Below, in pieces: positions 43,571-52,676 of a DNA stretch of 64,000 bases (position 1 is the first letter of the stretch; every line of letters starts with the position of its first letter). Source of the DNA: Acanthopleuribacter pedis (GTDB lineage: Bacteria > Acidobacteriota > Holophagae > Acanthopleuribacterales > Acanthopleuribacteraceae); assembly GCF_017377855.1 (NCBI RefSeq), contig NZ_JAFREP010000039.1, positions 27,153 to 91,152 of the forward strand, given 5' to 3'. Below the pieces are notes generated by a model. It worked only from the letters and a program-made list of their open reading frames with translations. It had not been told where the DNA came from and searched no databases. A program made the position numbers and the translations under genes.

Positions 43571-45334
43571 GTGAAACACTTACTTTTATTACCTAGCCTG
43601 TTAACGCTGATCAGCTTTTTCCCGCTCCACGCGGCGGAGATCCCCTGGAAACCGGAAAAGTACTCGCTGCAAGTTCGCGAGGAAGCACTCAACACGGTGC
43701 TGCAAAACTTTTGCGCCGACCAAGGCATCTACACGATCATCAGTGAGCAAATCACCGGCACGGTCAGCGGTCAATTTACCCAATTGGACCCGGCCGACTT
43801 TCTCAACCGTTTAACCGCCGCCTACAACCTCATTTGGTACTACGACGGCACGGTCCTTTACATTTATCACAGCAGCGAAATGGCATCCGAGATGTTGACG
43901 ATGCAATTCGCCAAAATCGACCGCTATATGATGGCACTCGACGCGGTACAAATCCTCGACCAGCGCTTTCCCATCCGCGCCCTGGAATCCGAGGGTCTGG
44001 TTTACGTGACCGGTCCACCCCGATACGTTGAACTCGCGGTACAAACCGCGGTCGGTATGGACGCCAACGCGGCACGCATGACGGCCCTGGAAGCCTCGCG
44101 CGATGTGGTCGAAGTCTTTGAACTGAAATACGCCTGGGCCGACGACCAACTGCTCAGCTTCAACGACCGCGAAATTACCGTACCCGGGGTGGTCACCGTC
44201 CTGCGCGGCATTTTGACCGGTTCCACCGGGCTCGAAACACTCGAATCAAGGGACCGCCGCCGCAAGCCCACCCGTGACAAGCTCAAGGGCAAAGGCATGT
44301 CGGCCATCGGCAACCTTGAAGACGACGAAGCCGAAGACCTGCAAGCGCAAAACAGCGGTGGCGACGAATCACCGCAAACCGGACCACCAACCCCGGTCCC
44401 CATGATCATGGCCGACGTCCGCAACAACGCGGTGGTCGTGCGTGACAAGGGCGAAAACATCGCGTTCTACCGCCAAATCATCGAATCCCTCGACGTCCCC
44501 GCCGGTTTGATTGAAATTCACGCCAGCATCATTGAAGTCAACACGGATTACTCCCACGAGGTCGGCGTCGATTGGCGTTACGAAAAACCCGGCGATGCAA
44601 GCGCGGGATACTTCAACAACGCGGCCAACGAAGCCGACGCCGATTTCAACTTCAACAACAGCCCACTCACCGCCGGTGCCGGCTTGTCCTTCACCACCAT
44701 TTTGGGTGACGCGGCCGAGAACTTCATCGCCCGCATCCGCTTGCTGGAAGCCGACGGCAAGGCCGACATCATCTCGCGCCCGTCCATCGTCACGCTGGAC
44801 AATGTTGAAGCGCAGTTGACCACCAACCAAACCTTCTTCGTCCGCTTGGAAGGGGATCGCGAGGTCGACCTATTTAACGTGTCCGCCGGTGTCACCCTGC
44901 GCGTCACGCCCCATTTGATCGAAGACGGCAAACACAAAAAGATCAAACTCAGCATTCAACTGGAAGACGGCAGCGTTACCGAAAACCGGGTCGACGCGAT
45001 TCCCATCGTGCAAAACACCACGATCAACACCCAGGCGGTCATCCGCCACAACGAAAGCGTGTTGCTCGGCGGTTACGTCCTCGAGAAACGGACCGATACC
45101 GAAAGCAGAGTGCCCTTCTTCGGCCGCATCCCACTCTTCGGCAACCTGTTCCGCAACAAAACCCGTCGTAACGAAATGGTCGAGCGCTTGATCCTGCTCA
45201 CCCCGCGCATCATCGACCCCGAAAACCCGAGCCGGTTTGTGGAAGTCCAACCCCGTTACACCAACGAGCTGGACAGTGAAGAGTTGCCACTCGACATCGA
45301 TCCGGCCCGCCCTCGCCCCAAACCCAAGAAATAA
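43571..45334 (+). CDS. sctC: T3SS outer-membrane secretin SctC
   Basis: 587 residues from GTG 43571, giving a clean signal peptide (HLLLLPSLLTLISFFPLHAA); the frame is open much further up, but that part is not family-like. N0 domain (SLQVREEALNTVLQNFCADQ), N1/N3 with the ring-building strands, a charged linker (LEDDEAEDLQAQ), then the secretin core: VPAGLIEIHASIIEVN, ARIRLLEADGKADIISRPS, TPHLIEDGKHKKIKLSIQLE, NESVLLGGYVLEK and VPFFGRIPLFGNLF. It forms the outer-membrane ring of the injectisome. No pilotin-binding S-domain is obvious; the tail is short and Pro/Lys-rich. Confidence 0.96.
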   Translation: MKHLLLLPSLLTLISFFPLHAAEIPWKPEKYSLQVREEALNTVLQNFCADQGIYTIISEQITGTVSGQFTQLDPADFLNRLTAAYNLIWYYDGTVLYIYHSSEMASEMLTMQFAKIDRYMMALDAVQILDQRFPIRALESEGLVYVTGPPRYVELAVQTAVGMDANAARMTALEASRDVVEVFELKYAWADDQLLSFNDREITVPGVVTVLRGILTGSTGLETLESRDRRRKPTRDKLKGKGMSAIGNLEDDEAEDLQAQNSGGDESPQTGPPTPVPMIMADVRNNAVVVRDKGENIAFYRQIIESLDVPAGLIEIHASIIEVNTDYSHEVGVDWRYEKPGDASAGYFNNAANEADADFNFNNSPLTAGAGLSFTTILGDAAENFIARIRLLEADGKADIISRPSIVTLDNVEAQLTTNQTFFVRLEGDREVDLFNVSAGVTLRVTPHLIEDGKHKKIKLSIQLEDGSVTENRVDAIPIVQNTTINTQAVIRHNESVLLGGYVLEKRTDTESRVPFFGRIPLFGNLFRNKTRRNEMVERLILLTPRIIDPENPSRFVEVQPRYTNELDSEELPLDIDPARPRPKPKK

Positions 45335-45395
45335 GCCACTCCTTCACCCGTTTCATCCGTTCACCCATCATCCACCAAGGAAACACTGAGGCACC

Positions 45396-46790
45396 ATGCA
45401 AAACCAACTCCTGCTCAAAATTTTTTCGGGTCCCCAAGTCGGCGCGGAAATCATTCTGAACAGCGGCGCTTATGTCATGGGTATCGACGACGACTGCGAC
45501 CTGATCCTCCACGATCAAAACATGGCGGACAAGCACCTGACGCTCAAACTCAGCGGCGGTCAAATTTTTGTCCGTCCCTTCGGTCAGGAAGTGGTCATGG
45601 TCGGCGGTGAGCGGGTGACGGATCCGGGCGAAACGGAAGTACAACCCTTTAGCATCATCACGGCGGGCACCACGCATTTCGGCTTGGGCCCGGTCGATGA
45701 AAAATGGCCGATGTTCTTTTTGCCCGACCTGATTAATCAGGACGGCGGCAAACAAGGCATCGACCCGGAAGCCAAAACCAAGGAACAACCGCTCGACAGC
45801 GAGCCCGATGAAGACGAGGAACTCAGCGAAGAAGAACAGGCGGCCCAGGCCGCCAAAAAGGCAAAAACCAAAAAACGCGCGCGTTTGGCGTTGGCGTTGA
45901 TGTTTTTCTTTTTGGCGATTTTCTGGTTCTCCCGCCTGTTCACACCAGAGCCGGGCGACGAAACCGTGCCCATCGCCGACCTGGGTACGCCCAGCGAAAA
46001 GGTGATCGTCATTCTGGATCGCTTGGCCATGAACCACCTCAGTCTGTTCCAAAAAACCAACCGGCGACTGACCCTCGGCGGCTACGTGGCCACCCAAGAA
46101 GAAAAGCTGCAATTGGGCCGCGCCTTGCGTAAAGAAAAAGTCGATGTATCTTTTGAGGTAGTGGCGGAAGACGCCTTGGTTACCTCGGCCAACGAGGTAC
46201 TCGGCATCTACAGCCTCAACCTGGGGGTTCGCAGCTTGGGTGCGGGAAATATTGAAATTCACGGGTTCACCGAGGAAGCCGACGTTTTGCTCAAAGCGGT
46301 TCGCACCATGCTGGCCGATATTTCCGGCATTGAGGCGATTACCAACGACGTGGTGACTTGGCCCGACCTTTTGGATTTTTTCTACAAAGAAATGAAGAAA
46401 GAAGATTTGTTGGATGTTGTTAAGTTGGAACTACACGGCGGTAAACGGTTGGTGGTCAAGGGCAATCTCGGCCCGAACCAATTGGAAAGCTGGGATTTGG
46501 TTCGTCAAAACTACAACGAGAAGTACCCCGAACTGTTGGAAATGCGCGAGCAGTTTAACGAGGTCACCCCGGTCAAACCCCGTAAAGCCAAGAACAGCAA
46601 TAAATTAGCCCTGCAAATCGCCACGGTGAGTGTCGGCAGCCAACGCTACATCACCACGGCCAAAGGCGACAAATTGTTTGAAGGCTCGCGTTTACCCAGC
46701 GGGCACATCATCAAGGCAATTCACAGCGATAAGTTAATTCTCGAATTCAATGGACAAGAGTTCGAATATCAAATGGGAGGCGGCTCATGA
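45396..46790 (+). CDS. sctD: T3SS inner-membrane ring protein SctD
   Basis: 464 residues. N-terminal cytoplasmic FHA-like domain (1-110; LLKIFSGPQVGAEIILNSG, DLILHDQNMADKHLTLKL). An acidic/Lys linker (EDEELSEEEQAAQAAKKAK) and one membrane span near 175 (ALALMFFFLAIFWF) follow, then periplasmic ring-building (BON-like) domains to about 395 and a C-terminal strand-rich domain (YITTAKGDKLFEGSRL). SctD links the secretin to the SctJ ring. Its stop overlaps the start of the next small gene by four bases (ATGA). Confidence 0.92.
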   Translation: MQNQLLLKIFSGPQVGAEIILNSGAYVMGIDDDCDLILHDQNMADKHLTLKLSGGQIFVRPFGQEVVMVGGERVTDPGETEVQPFSIITAGTTHFGLGPVDEKWPMFFLPDLINQDGGKQGIDPEAKTKEQPLDSEPDEDEELSEEEQAAQAAKKAKTKKRARLALALMFFFLAIFWFSRLFTPEPGDETVPIADLGTPSEKVIVILDRLAMNHLSLFQKTNRRLTLGGYVATQEEKLQLGRALRKEKVDVSFEVVAEDALVTSANEVLGIYSLNLGVRSLGAGNIEIHGFTEEADVLLKAVRTMLADISGIEAITNDVVTWPDLLDFFYKEMKKEDLLDVVKLELHGGKRLVVKGNLGPNQLESWDLVRQNYNEKYPELLEMREQFNEVTPVKPRKAKNSNKLALQIATVSVGSQRYITTAKGDKLFEGSRLPSGHIIKAIHSDKLILEFNGQEFEYQMGGGS

Positions 46791-47038
46791 GCGAGCAAAC
46801 CACGACCTTTTTGGAGATTGAACAAAAGTTGAGTCAGGACGCCGAGGGCAAAGAAAAAGCAGTCCTCATTGAACGACTGTTAGGTCAGGCGCAAAATACC
46901 AAAAAAGCCATGGACGCCGGGCTCGCCCCCGACGATTTTTCCGCGGCGAGTAAGTTCCGCGACGCGTGCGACGTGGCGGCCGTCACGGTCGGCAAAGTCT
47001 GGATGCGCATCCACAAAAAAGCGAATAAGCCAGGCTAA
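46787..47038 (+). CDS. Small helical T3SS protein, YscE-like
   Basis: 83 residues, two predicted helices (FLEIEQKLSQDAEGKEKAVL and SAASKFRDACDVAAVTVGKV). Coupled to sctD by ATGA overlap and followed by the needle gene. YscE/PscE are helical hairpins of 66-90 residues that, with the TPR protein YscG/PscG, hold the needle subunit in the cytoplasm. A YscG-like gene lies downstream of sctF, so the three-gene set is consistent. Sequence identity to YscE is not visible by eye; the assignment rests on size, fold and place. Confidence 0.6.
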   Translation: MSEQTTTFLEIEQKLSQDAEGKEKAVLIERLLGQAQNTKKAMDAGLAPDDFSAASKFRDACDVAAVTVGKVWMRIHKKANKPG

Positions 47039-47124
47039 GCAGCCGCGACACGCGGACGCGCCGATCCAAGATCAACCCTACTCACCTCGTCAACCCCAAC
47101 CAATCAAACAGCAAGGAGTTCACC

Positions 47125-47358
47125 ATGTCAGGTATCACTTTAGACAGCATTAACGCAAGCATTGCCGAGCGCGTTGCCGCCCTTGAGGCGTCTCTCGCCG
47201 CGGAAATGGACAACTACGACGCCGCAACCGCGGACCAACAGTCGCTGATCCGTCTTCAGATGGGTCTGCAAAAGTGGACGATGGCGACCAACCTTCAGTC
47301 GAACGCCCTGAAAACCCTCGGGGACGGCCTCAAGAGTACGGTTTCCAACATCCGTTAA
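47125..47358 (+). CDS. sctF: T3SS needle subunit SctF
   Basis: 77 residues, the normal needle length. Two helices: MSGITLDSINASIAERVAAL, then the long C-terminal helix around MGLQKWTMATNLQSNALKTL, ending VSNIR. This is the hairpin of YscF/PrgI/SsaG that polymerises into the needle. Excellent ribosome site AAGGAG. A strong hairpin in the following 200-base spacer may protect its message and raise its dose relative to downstream genes. Confidence 0.92.
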   Translation: MSGITLDSINASIAERVAALEASLAAEMDNYDAATADQQSLIRLQMGLQKWTMATNLQSNALKTLGDGLKSTVSNIR

Positions 47359-47423
47359 TCCGCACCCACGGGTCTCGCCGTCGCGGTCGCAAGACACAAA
47401 CGCGGTGAGGCAGGTGGGCGAAG

Positions 47424-47449
47424 GTCGGGTCGGCTTGTTCCGACCCGAC
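47424..47449 (+). promoter_or_regulatory. Perfect 10-bp hairpin after sctF
   Basis: GTCGGGTCGG (47424) pairs without mismatch with CCGACCCGAC (47440), loop CTTGTT. No T tract, so it is likely a message-stabilising or processing structure, or a partial terminator, between the needle gene and the rest of the operon. Confidence 0.6.
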
Positions 47450-47558
47450 GTCCCCAAGCATTCGGTCCACGCGTTGTCGGACCCGGCCCCGCCCTTCATT
47501 TTGATGGGATCCGCCACGGCGATCCCGCGCCCAATGTCACCAGCAAGGAGCAACCCAG

Positions 47559-47930
47559 ATGGAAATCCCCCAACAGTCCGTTCAAGATTTAATGGAAGTC
47601 GGTTATTTGGCCGGCGGCTATGGTTATTTCAAAGATGCGATTGCCATTTTCGAGGGCCTGTCGGCGGTTCGTCCCGACAGTGAATATCCGCACATCGGCC
47701 TCGCCATGACCCACCTGGGTATGAAGCAAACGGAAGATGCGGTGCGTATTTTACGCGACAACGCCCTGCCTAAAAATCCCGAGAACCCTTTGACCAAAGC
47801 CTTTTTGGGGCTTGCGCTGATGCAAGCGGGCCTCAACGGCGAAAGCGAATCGGTGCTGAACCAAGTCATCGACGACAACCAAAACGAAACCGCCGTCGAA
47901 TTGGCGCGCAACTTACTCGCGGGAACCTAA
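47559..47930 (+). CDS. TPR-type needle chaperone, YscG/SctG-like
   Basis: 123 residues, all-helical TPR protein: DLMEVGYLAGGYGYFKDAIA, FEGLSAVRPDSEYPHIGLAM, ENPLTKAFLGLALMQAGL, then a final repeat ending VELARNLLAGT. The size and the place between sctF and sctI fit YscG/PscG (or SsaH-like) proteins, which bind the needle subunit's C-terminal helix together with YscE. AAGGAGCAACC precedes ATG 47559. It could also be a general TPR chaperone; binding to SctF would decide. Confidence 0.68.
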   Translation: MEIPQQSVQDLMEVGYLAGGYGYFKDAIAIFEGLSAVRPDSEYPHIGLAMTHLGMKQTEDAVRILRDNALPKNPENPLTKAFLGLALMQAGLNGESESVLNQVIDDNQNETAVELARNLLAGT

Positions 47931-48033
47931 ACGGCTCGGTCGCGGCGCACCTTTTGCCCGAAGCGCTCCTTCGGAAGCGCGCCCACCATGACCCAGCCCA
48001 TCGGGACTCCCCGCGCAACAGTTAGGAGGAAGC

Positions 48034-48534
48034 ATGCTGGAGCCGGCCTCACAGCAAGGCGTGCAACAAGTTGTCCAACAGCAGTTGGAACAAGGCACCC
48101 AACAACAACAGCAATTTGATGAACCGGATCAAGCCGACGTTACCCGTTTTGAGGAATTGCTCAAAGCGCAAAACGACGGCGTGGTCGACGGAAATACCGG
48201 CGTCGAAAAAGCCGAAATCCATGCGGGCGAAATCCAAGCCGTCAGTGTCAAAGAAAACGCGGTAGAAGCGGCGGTTCCTTCCATGGAAGTGGAAGAGGGC
48301 GCAAGCCTCGGCGATGTGATCCTCAAGGGAATGGAAAAGATATCCGCGACCCACGAGGGCCACGTGAACAACCTCAGCCACTTGCTCGAAGTTGGTAAAA
48401 ACGAACCGATTAACTTCCAAGACGGTGTTAAGTTGCAAATGGAAATCATGCAAATGAACCTGCAACAGGACATCACCACCAAGGTCGCCGACAAGGCGAG
48501 CCAAGGTGTCCAGACGCTGTTCCGCAACCAGTAA
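48034..48534 (+). CDS. sctI: T3SS inner-rod protein SctI
   Basis: 166 residues: a Gln-rich start (QQGVQQVVQQQLEQG), an acidic variable middle, and the conserved C-terminal helix (DGVKLQMEIMQMNLQQDITT, then VADKASQGVQTLFRNQ), the family signature of YscI/PrgJ. It forms the rod at the needle base and takes part in substrate switching with SctU and SctP. Start follows AGGAGGA. A strong hairpin lies between it and sctJ. Confidence 0.88.
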   Translation: MLEPASQQGVQQVVQQQLEQGTQQQQQFDEPDQADVTRFEELLKAQNDGVVDGNTGVEKAEIHAGEIQAVSVKENAVEAAVPSMEVEEGASLGDVILKGMEKISATHEGHVNNLSHLLEVGKNEPINFQDGVKLQMEIMQMNLQQDITTKVADKASQGVQTLFRNQ

Positions 48535-48548
48535 CGGGCGCGCCATTC

Positions 48549-48575
48549 CCCATCGGTCGCGGCGCGACCGATGGG
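48549..48575 (+). promoter_or_regulatory. Perfect hairpin between sctI and sctJ
   Basis: CCCATCGGTCGC pairs with GCGACCGATGGG around a GC-rich three-base loop, 14 bases past the sctI stop and about 48 bases before sctJ. There is no T run. A possible processing or translation-control site that separates rod and ring dosage. Confidence 0.55.
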
Positions 48576-48623
48576 CGATCCCCGCCCCTACCCTGCCGCA
48601 TCATCACTTTTGGGAACGAAACC

Positions 48624-49424
48624 ATGACATTCCAACACATCTTCCGCAATCCATCTCGCCTTTTGGTCCTTCTCGCGGCCGTGCTTTTTCTTTCGGCTTG
48701 TAAGGTTGAGCTTTATTCCAATCTGCAAGAACAAGAGGTCAATGAAATGCTGGCGATTCTGCTGCGGCACGGTATCAGCAGTCAAAAGATGCCAGGCGAT
48801 GAGAACCTCTATAACTTACACGTCGACGAAAACAAATTGGCTGAATCCGTCGAACTTTTGAAGCAATTGGGTTACCCGCGCGATCAATTCGAGAGCATGG
48901 GCCAAATCTTCAAAAAAGAAGGTTTGATTTCCTCACCGCTGGAAGAACGGATTCGTTTCATTTACGCCCTGTCCCAAGAAATCGGCAAAACCATTTCACA
49001 AATTGACGGCGTGGTTTCGGCACGGGTCCACATCGTGTTGCCCGAGAACAATCCCTTGAGCGATTCACTCACACCCGCATCGGCCTCGGTATTTGTCAAA
49101 TACCGCGAGGAAACCAACGTCACGGCCAATGTGCCGCAAATAAAAAAGCTGGTCACCAACAGTATCGAGGGGCTGTCCTACGACAAGGTCACGGTTGCCA
49201 TGTTCGCGGCCGAAGCCATGCCGGAGGAAGAAGGTCCGGTGCTGACCAAGGTCCTCGGCATGCAGGTGGAGAACCAATCGCTGAACCTGTTTTACGGGGT
49301 TTTTGGATTCTTAACGGTCTTGCTGGTCGCGGCCGTCGCCGCGGCGGTGGTGTTCTTCCAAAAGCTGAAAGCCGCGGGCGGTCTCGGCGGTAAAGAATTG
49401 GCCGAGGCCTCGGCCGATGCATAA
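48624..49424 (+). CDS. sctJ: T3SS inner-ring lipoprotein SctJ
   Basis: 266 residues with a lipoprotein signal (LLAAVLFLSAC, lipobox Cys near residue 22). The YscJ/FliF ring-building domains follow: KVELYSNLQEQEVNEMLAIL, LRHGISSQKM, GVVSARVHIVLPENNPL, SASVFVKYREE, IKKLVTNSIEGLSYDKVTV. A C-terminal membrane span (FYGVFGFLTVLLVAAVAAAV) has a short cytoplasmic tail. Complete. It forms the inner-membrane ring with SctD. Its stop overlaps sctK by eight bases. Confidence 0.96.
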   Translation: MTFQHIFRNPSRLLVLLAAVLFLSACKVELYSNLQEQEVNEMLAILLRHGISSQKMPGDENLYNLHVDENKLAESVELLKQLGYPRDQFESMGQIFKKEGLISSPLEERIRFIYALSQEIGKTISQIDGVVSARVHIVLPENNPLSDSLTPASASVFVKYREETNVTANVPQIKKLVTNSIEGLSYDKVTVAMFAAEAMPEEEGPVLTKVLGMQVENQSLNLFYGVFGFLTVLLVAAVAAAVVFFQKLKAAGGLGGKELAEASADA

Positions 49425-50130
49425 AACCTACCTCGGCTACCTGCTCAAAAAAGGCGATACCGAACTGCTGCCGCTGATCCACGAGTTCAACACCCTGCCG
49501 ACGCGCTACATGCACCGGTCTTGGTTGGAAGGCGTGGTGGACGCGGGTTTGTTCGAACGCCTTCAGAGCCACCCGGCGGCCGAACGCAAGCTGGCCAAAC
49601 ACATGCTGGCCCACTACGGCTTGGCCGACGATTTCTGCTACAACTTCGAAGCTTCTTCACGACGTCTGGCGTTATTCGCGCCGGAAAACTTAATCCAATC
49701 GGCCAAACTGGCGGGCATCGCCCTCAACGCGCCAAAAATCCAAAAAGTCATTCTCAAACACGAGGTCTTGGCAATGCGCCGCGACCTCGGCGACGACGGT
49801 TACCAATTCGCCCTCAAAAAAGCGTCCTTCCTGCTGGGTAACCTCGAATTTCCGGTCCCGCGCCAAACGGACGACCAAACCTTGGCGGAATACACGGATG
49901 CCTGCGGCAAACACCTGCTCAACGCCTGTTTCTACGGTGAACCGACCAGCGTGATCCAACGGCTTCAGTTTAAGTTTCCCAAGGGCGAAGGTCTGGATTT
50001 GGACCCCAGCCAGCGCGTTAGCGACAAGCAACGCGCGTGGCGAAACCTGAAAAAAGAGAGTGCTTGGCGCATTATCAAAAAAATTCTCACGCACGAGGTA
50101 AATCCGCAATGGGCACCTTTGTTAGGCTAA
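49417..50130 (+). CDS. sctK: T3SS sorting-platform protein SctK
   Basis: 237 residues, helical and soluble. Pattern HRSWLEGVVDAGLFERLQSH, LAKHMLAHYGL, then IALNAPKIQKVILKHEV and LRRDLGDDGY-like text (MRRDLGDDGYQFALKKASFL) is that of the SctK/YscK family, which links SctQ pods to the SctD ring. Sequence is poorly conserved in the family; position between sctJ and sctL supports it strongly. It overlaps sctJ by eight bases and sctL by 22. Confidence 0.82.
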   Translation: MHKTYLGYLLKKGDTELLPLIHEFNTLPTRYMHRSWLEGVVDAGLFERLQSHPAAERKLAKHMLAHYGLADDFCYNFEASSRRLALFAPENLIQSAKLAGIALNAPKIQKVILKHEVLAMRRDLGDDGYQFALKKASFLLGNLEFPVPRQTDDQTLAEYTDACGKHLLNACFYGEPTSVIQRLQFKFPKGEGLDLDPSQRVSDKQRAWRNLKKESAWRIIKKILTHEVNPQWAPLLG

Positions 50131-50732
50131 AAAAAGAGGGCTTTTCCTTCAGCCCCGGTCAGAAAGTGATTAAAGCCGAGGCGTACCAGGCGTACACCGA
50201 GGTGCACGCGTTGATCGATGCGGCCCGTGCCGAGGCCGACCGCATTGTCGCCGAGGCCCGCGCGGTTTACGAAAGCGAGAAGAAACGCGGCTACGACGAC
50301 GGTTTGGAAGAGGGTAAGTTCAACCTCTCGCTGCAAATGATGGACACCATCGAAAGCACGGTGAATTACTTCGCCAAAATTGAAAACGAAATTACCGACA
50401 CGGTGCTGCTGGCGGTCAAAAAGATTTTGGGCGAATTCGACGACCGCGCCCTGATCCTGCGCATCGTGCGTTCGGTTCTGGCGGTCGCCCGTAACCAAAA
50501 ACAGGTCACCCTGCGCGTGGCGCCGCAACAGTTGGAAACGGTCCGCGAAAACCTGACCTCGATTATGGCCGATTTCCCCTCAATCAACTTCATCGACGTG
50601 GTCGCCGACGGACGCTTGCAAGAGGGCGGCTGCTTGCTCGAAAGTGAGATCGGCGTAGTCGACGCCAGCCTCGAAATCCAATTAAACGCGATTCGCACCG
50701 CCCTCAAAAAAGCCTTTGAGAGCCGCCGCTAA
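50109..50732 (+). CDS. sctL: T3SS stator protein SctL
   Basis: 207 residues from ATG 50109 (GAGGT upstream, inside sctK); a frame from 50037 lacks a ribosome site. FliH/YscL layout: a short N-terminal tail, a coiled coil (VHALIDAARAEADRIVAEAR, continuing to KRGYDDGLEEGK), then the C-terminal domain (TDTVLLAVKKILGEF, QVTLRVAPQQLETV, LQEGGCLLESEIGVVDASLE). SctL bridges SctQ pods to the SctN ATPase and dampens it. sctN follows by 35 bases. Confidence 0.92.
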   Translation: MGTFVRLKKEGFSFSPGQKVIKAEAYQAYTEVHALIDAARAEADRIVAEARAVYESEKKRGYDDGLEEGKFNLSLQMMDTIESTVNYFAKIENEITDTVLLAVKKILGEFDDRALILRIVRSVLAVARNQKQVTLRVAPQQLETVRENLTSIMADFPSINFIDVVADGRLQEGGCLLESEIGVVDASLEIQLNAIRTALKKAFESRR

Positions 50733-50767
50733 CCCGCATGCCACCACCCAACCAGGAGAACCCGCCG

Positions 50768-52099
50768 ATGAAAGGCAGCAGTTTAGGTTACATTACCGAA
50801 GTACTCAACAACGCCATCGAAGAGACGATTCCGCTCGAGGTCAAAGGCCGGGTTGTTCAGGTTGTGGGCACGATTATCCGCGCGGTCGTACCGGCGGTGA
50901 AAATCGGCGAAATTTGCATTCTGAAAAACCCCTGGGAAGACCTTGAAGTGCAAACGGAAGTGGTGGGTTTCTCCAAGGGCTGTGCCCTGCTTACGCCACT
51001 GGGCAACATGGTGGGTATTTCCTCGGCCGCCGAGGTCATTCCCACCGGCAAAATCCACATGGTTCCGGTCGGTCCCGAACTGATGGGCCGCGTACTGGAC
51101 GGCCTGGGCCAACCCCTTGACGAGGACACCAAGGGCCCGCTGCACGCCTCGGATTACTACCCGGTTTACGCGGCACCGCCGGATCCACTCAAACGCCAAA
51201 TCATCGATACCCCGCAACCGCTGGGTTTGCGTTGCCTCGACGGCGTGCTGACCTGCGGCGAGGGCCAGCGGATGGGAATTTTCGCCGCGGCCGGCGGTGG
51301 TAAATCAACCCTGCTTTCGATGTTGGTCAAAGGCGCGGAAGTCGACGTCACGGTTCTGGCGCTGATCGGGGAACGCGGCCGTGAGGTTCGCGAATTTATC
51401 GAACACGACCTGGGCCCGGACGGCCTCAAAAAATCGGTGATCGTGTGTGCCACCTCGGATAAATCATCCATGGAACGCCTCAAGGCGGCCTACGTCGCCA
51501 CCGCGGTCGCGGAATACTACCGTGACCAAGGGAAACGCGTGTTGTTGATGATGGACTCGGTAACCCGCTTCGCCCGTGCCCAACGGGAAATCGGCCTGGC
51601 CGCGGGCGAGCCGCCCACCCGTCGCGGTTTCCCACCCTCGGTGTTCACCACCCTGCCCTTGCTGATGGAACGCGCGGGCCGATCCGACAAAGGTTCGATC
51701 ACCGCGCTTTACACGGTTCTTGTAGAGGGCGACGACATGACGGAACCGGTCGCGGACGAAACCCGTTCGATCCTCGACGGCCACATCATTTTGTCACGGA
51801 AATTGGCCAAGGCCGGCCACTACCCCGCCATCGACGTCCTGGCCAGCGCCAGCCGTGTGATGAACGCGGTGGTCAAACCGGAACACAAGGAAGCGGCCGA
51901 ACGCCTGCGCGCGCTTTTGGCCAAATTCCAAGAAATCGAACTCCTGGTGCAAATCGGTGAGTACAAAAAAGGTTCGGACAAAATGGCCGATCTGGCCCTG
52001 GCCAAGGTCGACGCCATTAACGCGTTTTTGAAACAACGCACGGACGAAAAAATGTCCTTCGAGGAATCGCTCAAACGCATGATGCAGCTTGTTTCCTAA
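50768..52099 (+). CDS. sctN: T3SS ATPase SctN
   Basis: 443 residues from ATG 50768 (AGGAGAACC upstream). An F1-type fold: N-terminal barrel (GRVVQVVGTIIRAVVP), Walker A in AAAGGGKST with Lys179, catalytic Glu in GERGREVREF, Walker B VLLMMDSVTRFARAQREIGL, GEPPTRRGFPPSVF, then GSITALYTVLVEGDD and the arginine-finger region DGHIILSRKLA. The C-terminal lid is complete. The hexamer unfolds substrates and strips chaperones at the export gate. Central, unmistakable gene of the locus. Confidence 0.97.
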   Translation: MKGSSLGYITEVLNNAIEETIPLEVKGRVVQVVGTIIRAVVPAVKIGEICILKNPWEDLEVQTEVVGFSKGCALLTPLGNMVGISSAAEVIPTGKIHMVPVGPELMGRVLDGLGQPLDEDTKGPLHASDYYPVYAAPPDPLKRQIIDTPQPLGLRCLDGVLTCGEGQRMGIFAAAGGGKSTLLSMLVKGAEVDVTVLALIGERGREVREFIEHDLGPDGLKKSVIVCATSDKSSMERLKAAYVATAVAEYYRDQGKRVLLMMDSVTRFARAQREIGLAAGEPPTRRGFPPSVFTTLPLLMERAGRSDKGSITALYTVLVEGDDMTEPVADETRSILDGHIILSRKLAKAGHYPAIDVLASASRVMNAVVKPEHKEAAERLRALLAKFQEIELLVQIGEYKKGSDKMADLALAKVDAINAFLKQRTDEKMSFEESLKRMMQLVS

Positions 52100-52120
52100 C
52101 GGTACCCGGGAACAGGCGCC

Positions 52121-52651
52121 ATGATTAAGTACGTCTTACAAGACCTGCTCAACATTCGCAACATGCGCGAAGACGAGGCCCAACAGGGAATCACCGTCGC
52201 CAAGTACAAGGTCGAAGAAGCGGCCCGCGCAATCCAAGACAAAATCAAAGAAAAGGAAGAATACGTCGCCTGGCGCCTGAAACGAGAGATCGAGCTCTAC
52301 GACGGCATTAAGGGCAAAAAAGTGAAACTTCGCGACCTGGACGACCTCAAGGAACGCATTTTTATGCTGCGCCAACGGGATCTCGCCTTTGAAAAGGCGA
52401 TTGAGGACGCCAAACGCGCCAAGGTCGATGCCGAGAAAGCGGTCGAGGTCGCCATCCAAAAACACAAAGCGGCGATCAAAGAGCGCCAGAAGATCGACGA
52501 ACACAAAAAAATCTGGCTGGAAGAAAAGCTGGCCGAGGAAAACGACAAACAAGAAAAAGAAGCTGAAGATTTTACCAAACGCAAAGACGAAGACAACCCA
52601 GACGACGATGACGATGACGCCGATGAAGATTGGCTAAGTAACGACTGGTAA
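52121..52651 (+). CDS. sctO: T3SS central stalk protein SctO
   Basis: 176 residues, one long antiparallel coiled coil rich in Lys/Glu (AARAIQDKIKEKEEYVAWRL, KKVKLRDLDDLKERIF, AKVDAEKAVEVAIQKHKAAI) ending in a very acidic tail (DDDDDDADED). SctO/FliJ-type stalks sit inside the SctN hexamer and touch SctV. Identification rests on coiled-coil form, size and position between sctN and sctP, since the family is weakly conserved. Confidence 0.85.
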   Translation: MIKYVLQDLLNIRNMREDEAQQGITVAKYKVEEAARAIQDKIKEKEEYVAWRLKREIELYDGIKGKKVKLRDLDDLKERIFMLRQRDLAFEKAIEDAKRAKVDAEKAVEVAIQKHKAAIKERQKIDEHKKIWLEEKLAEENDKQEKEAEDFTKRKDEDNPDDDDDDADEDWLSNDW

Positions 52652-52676
52652 AGCCCCAAGTCTGCTGGAGAACATC

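Noticed and set aside
45210..46262. 350-codon minus-strand frame opposite sctC/sctD
   Set aside because: Phe/Gln-rich shadow spanning two real gene ends; no start signal.
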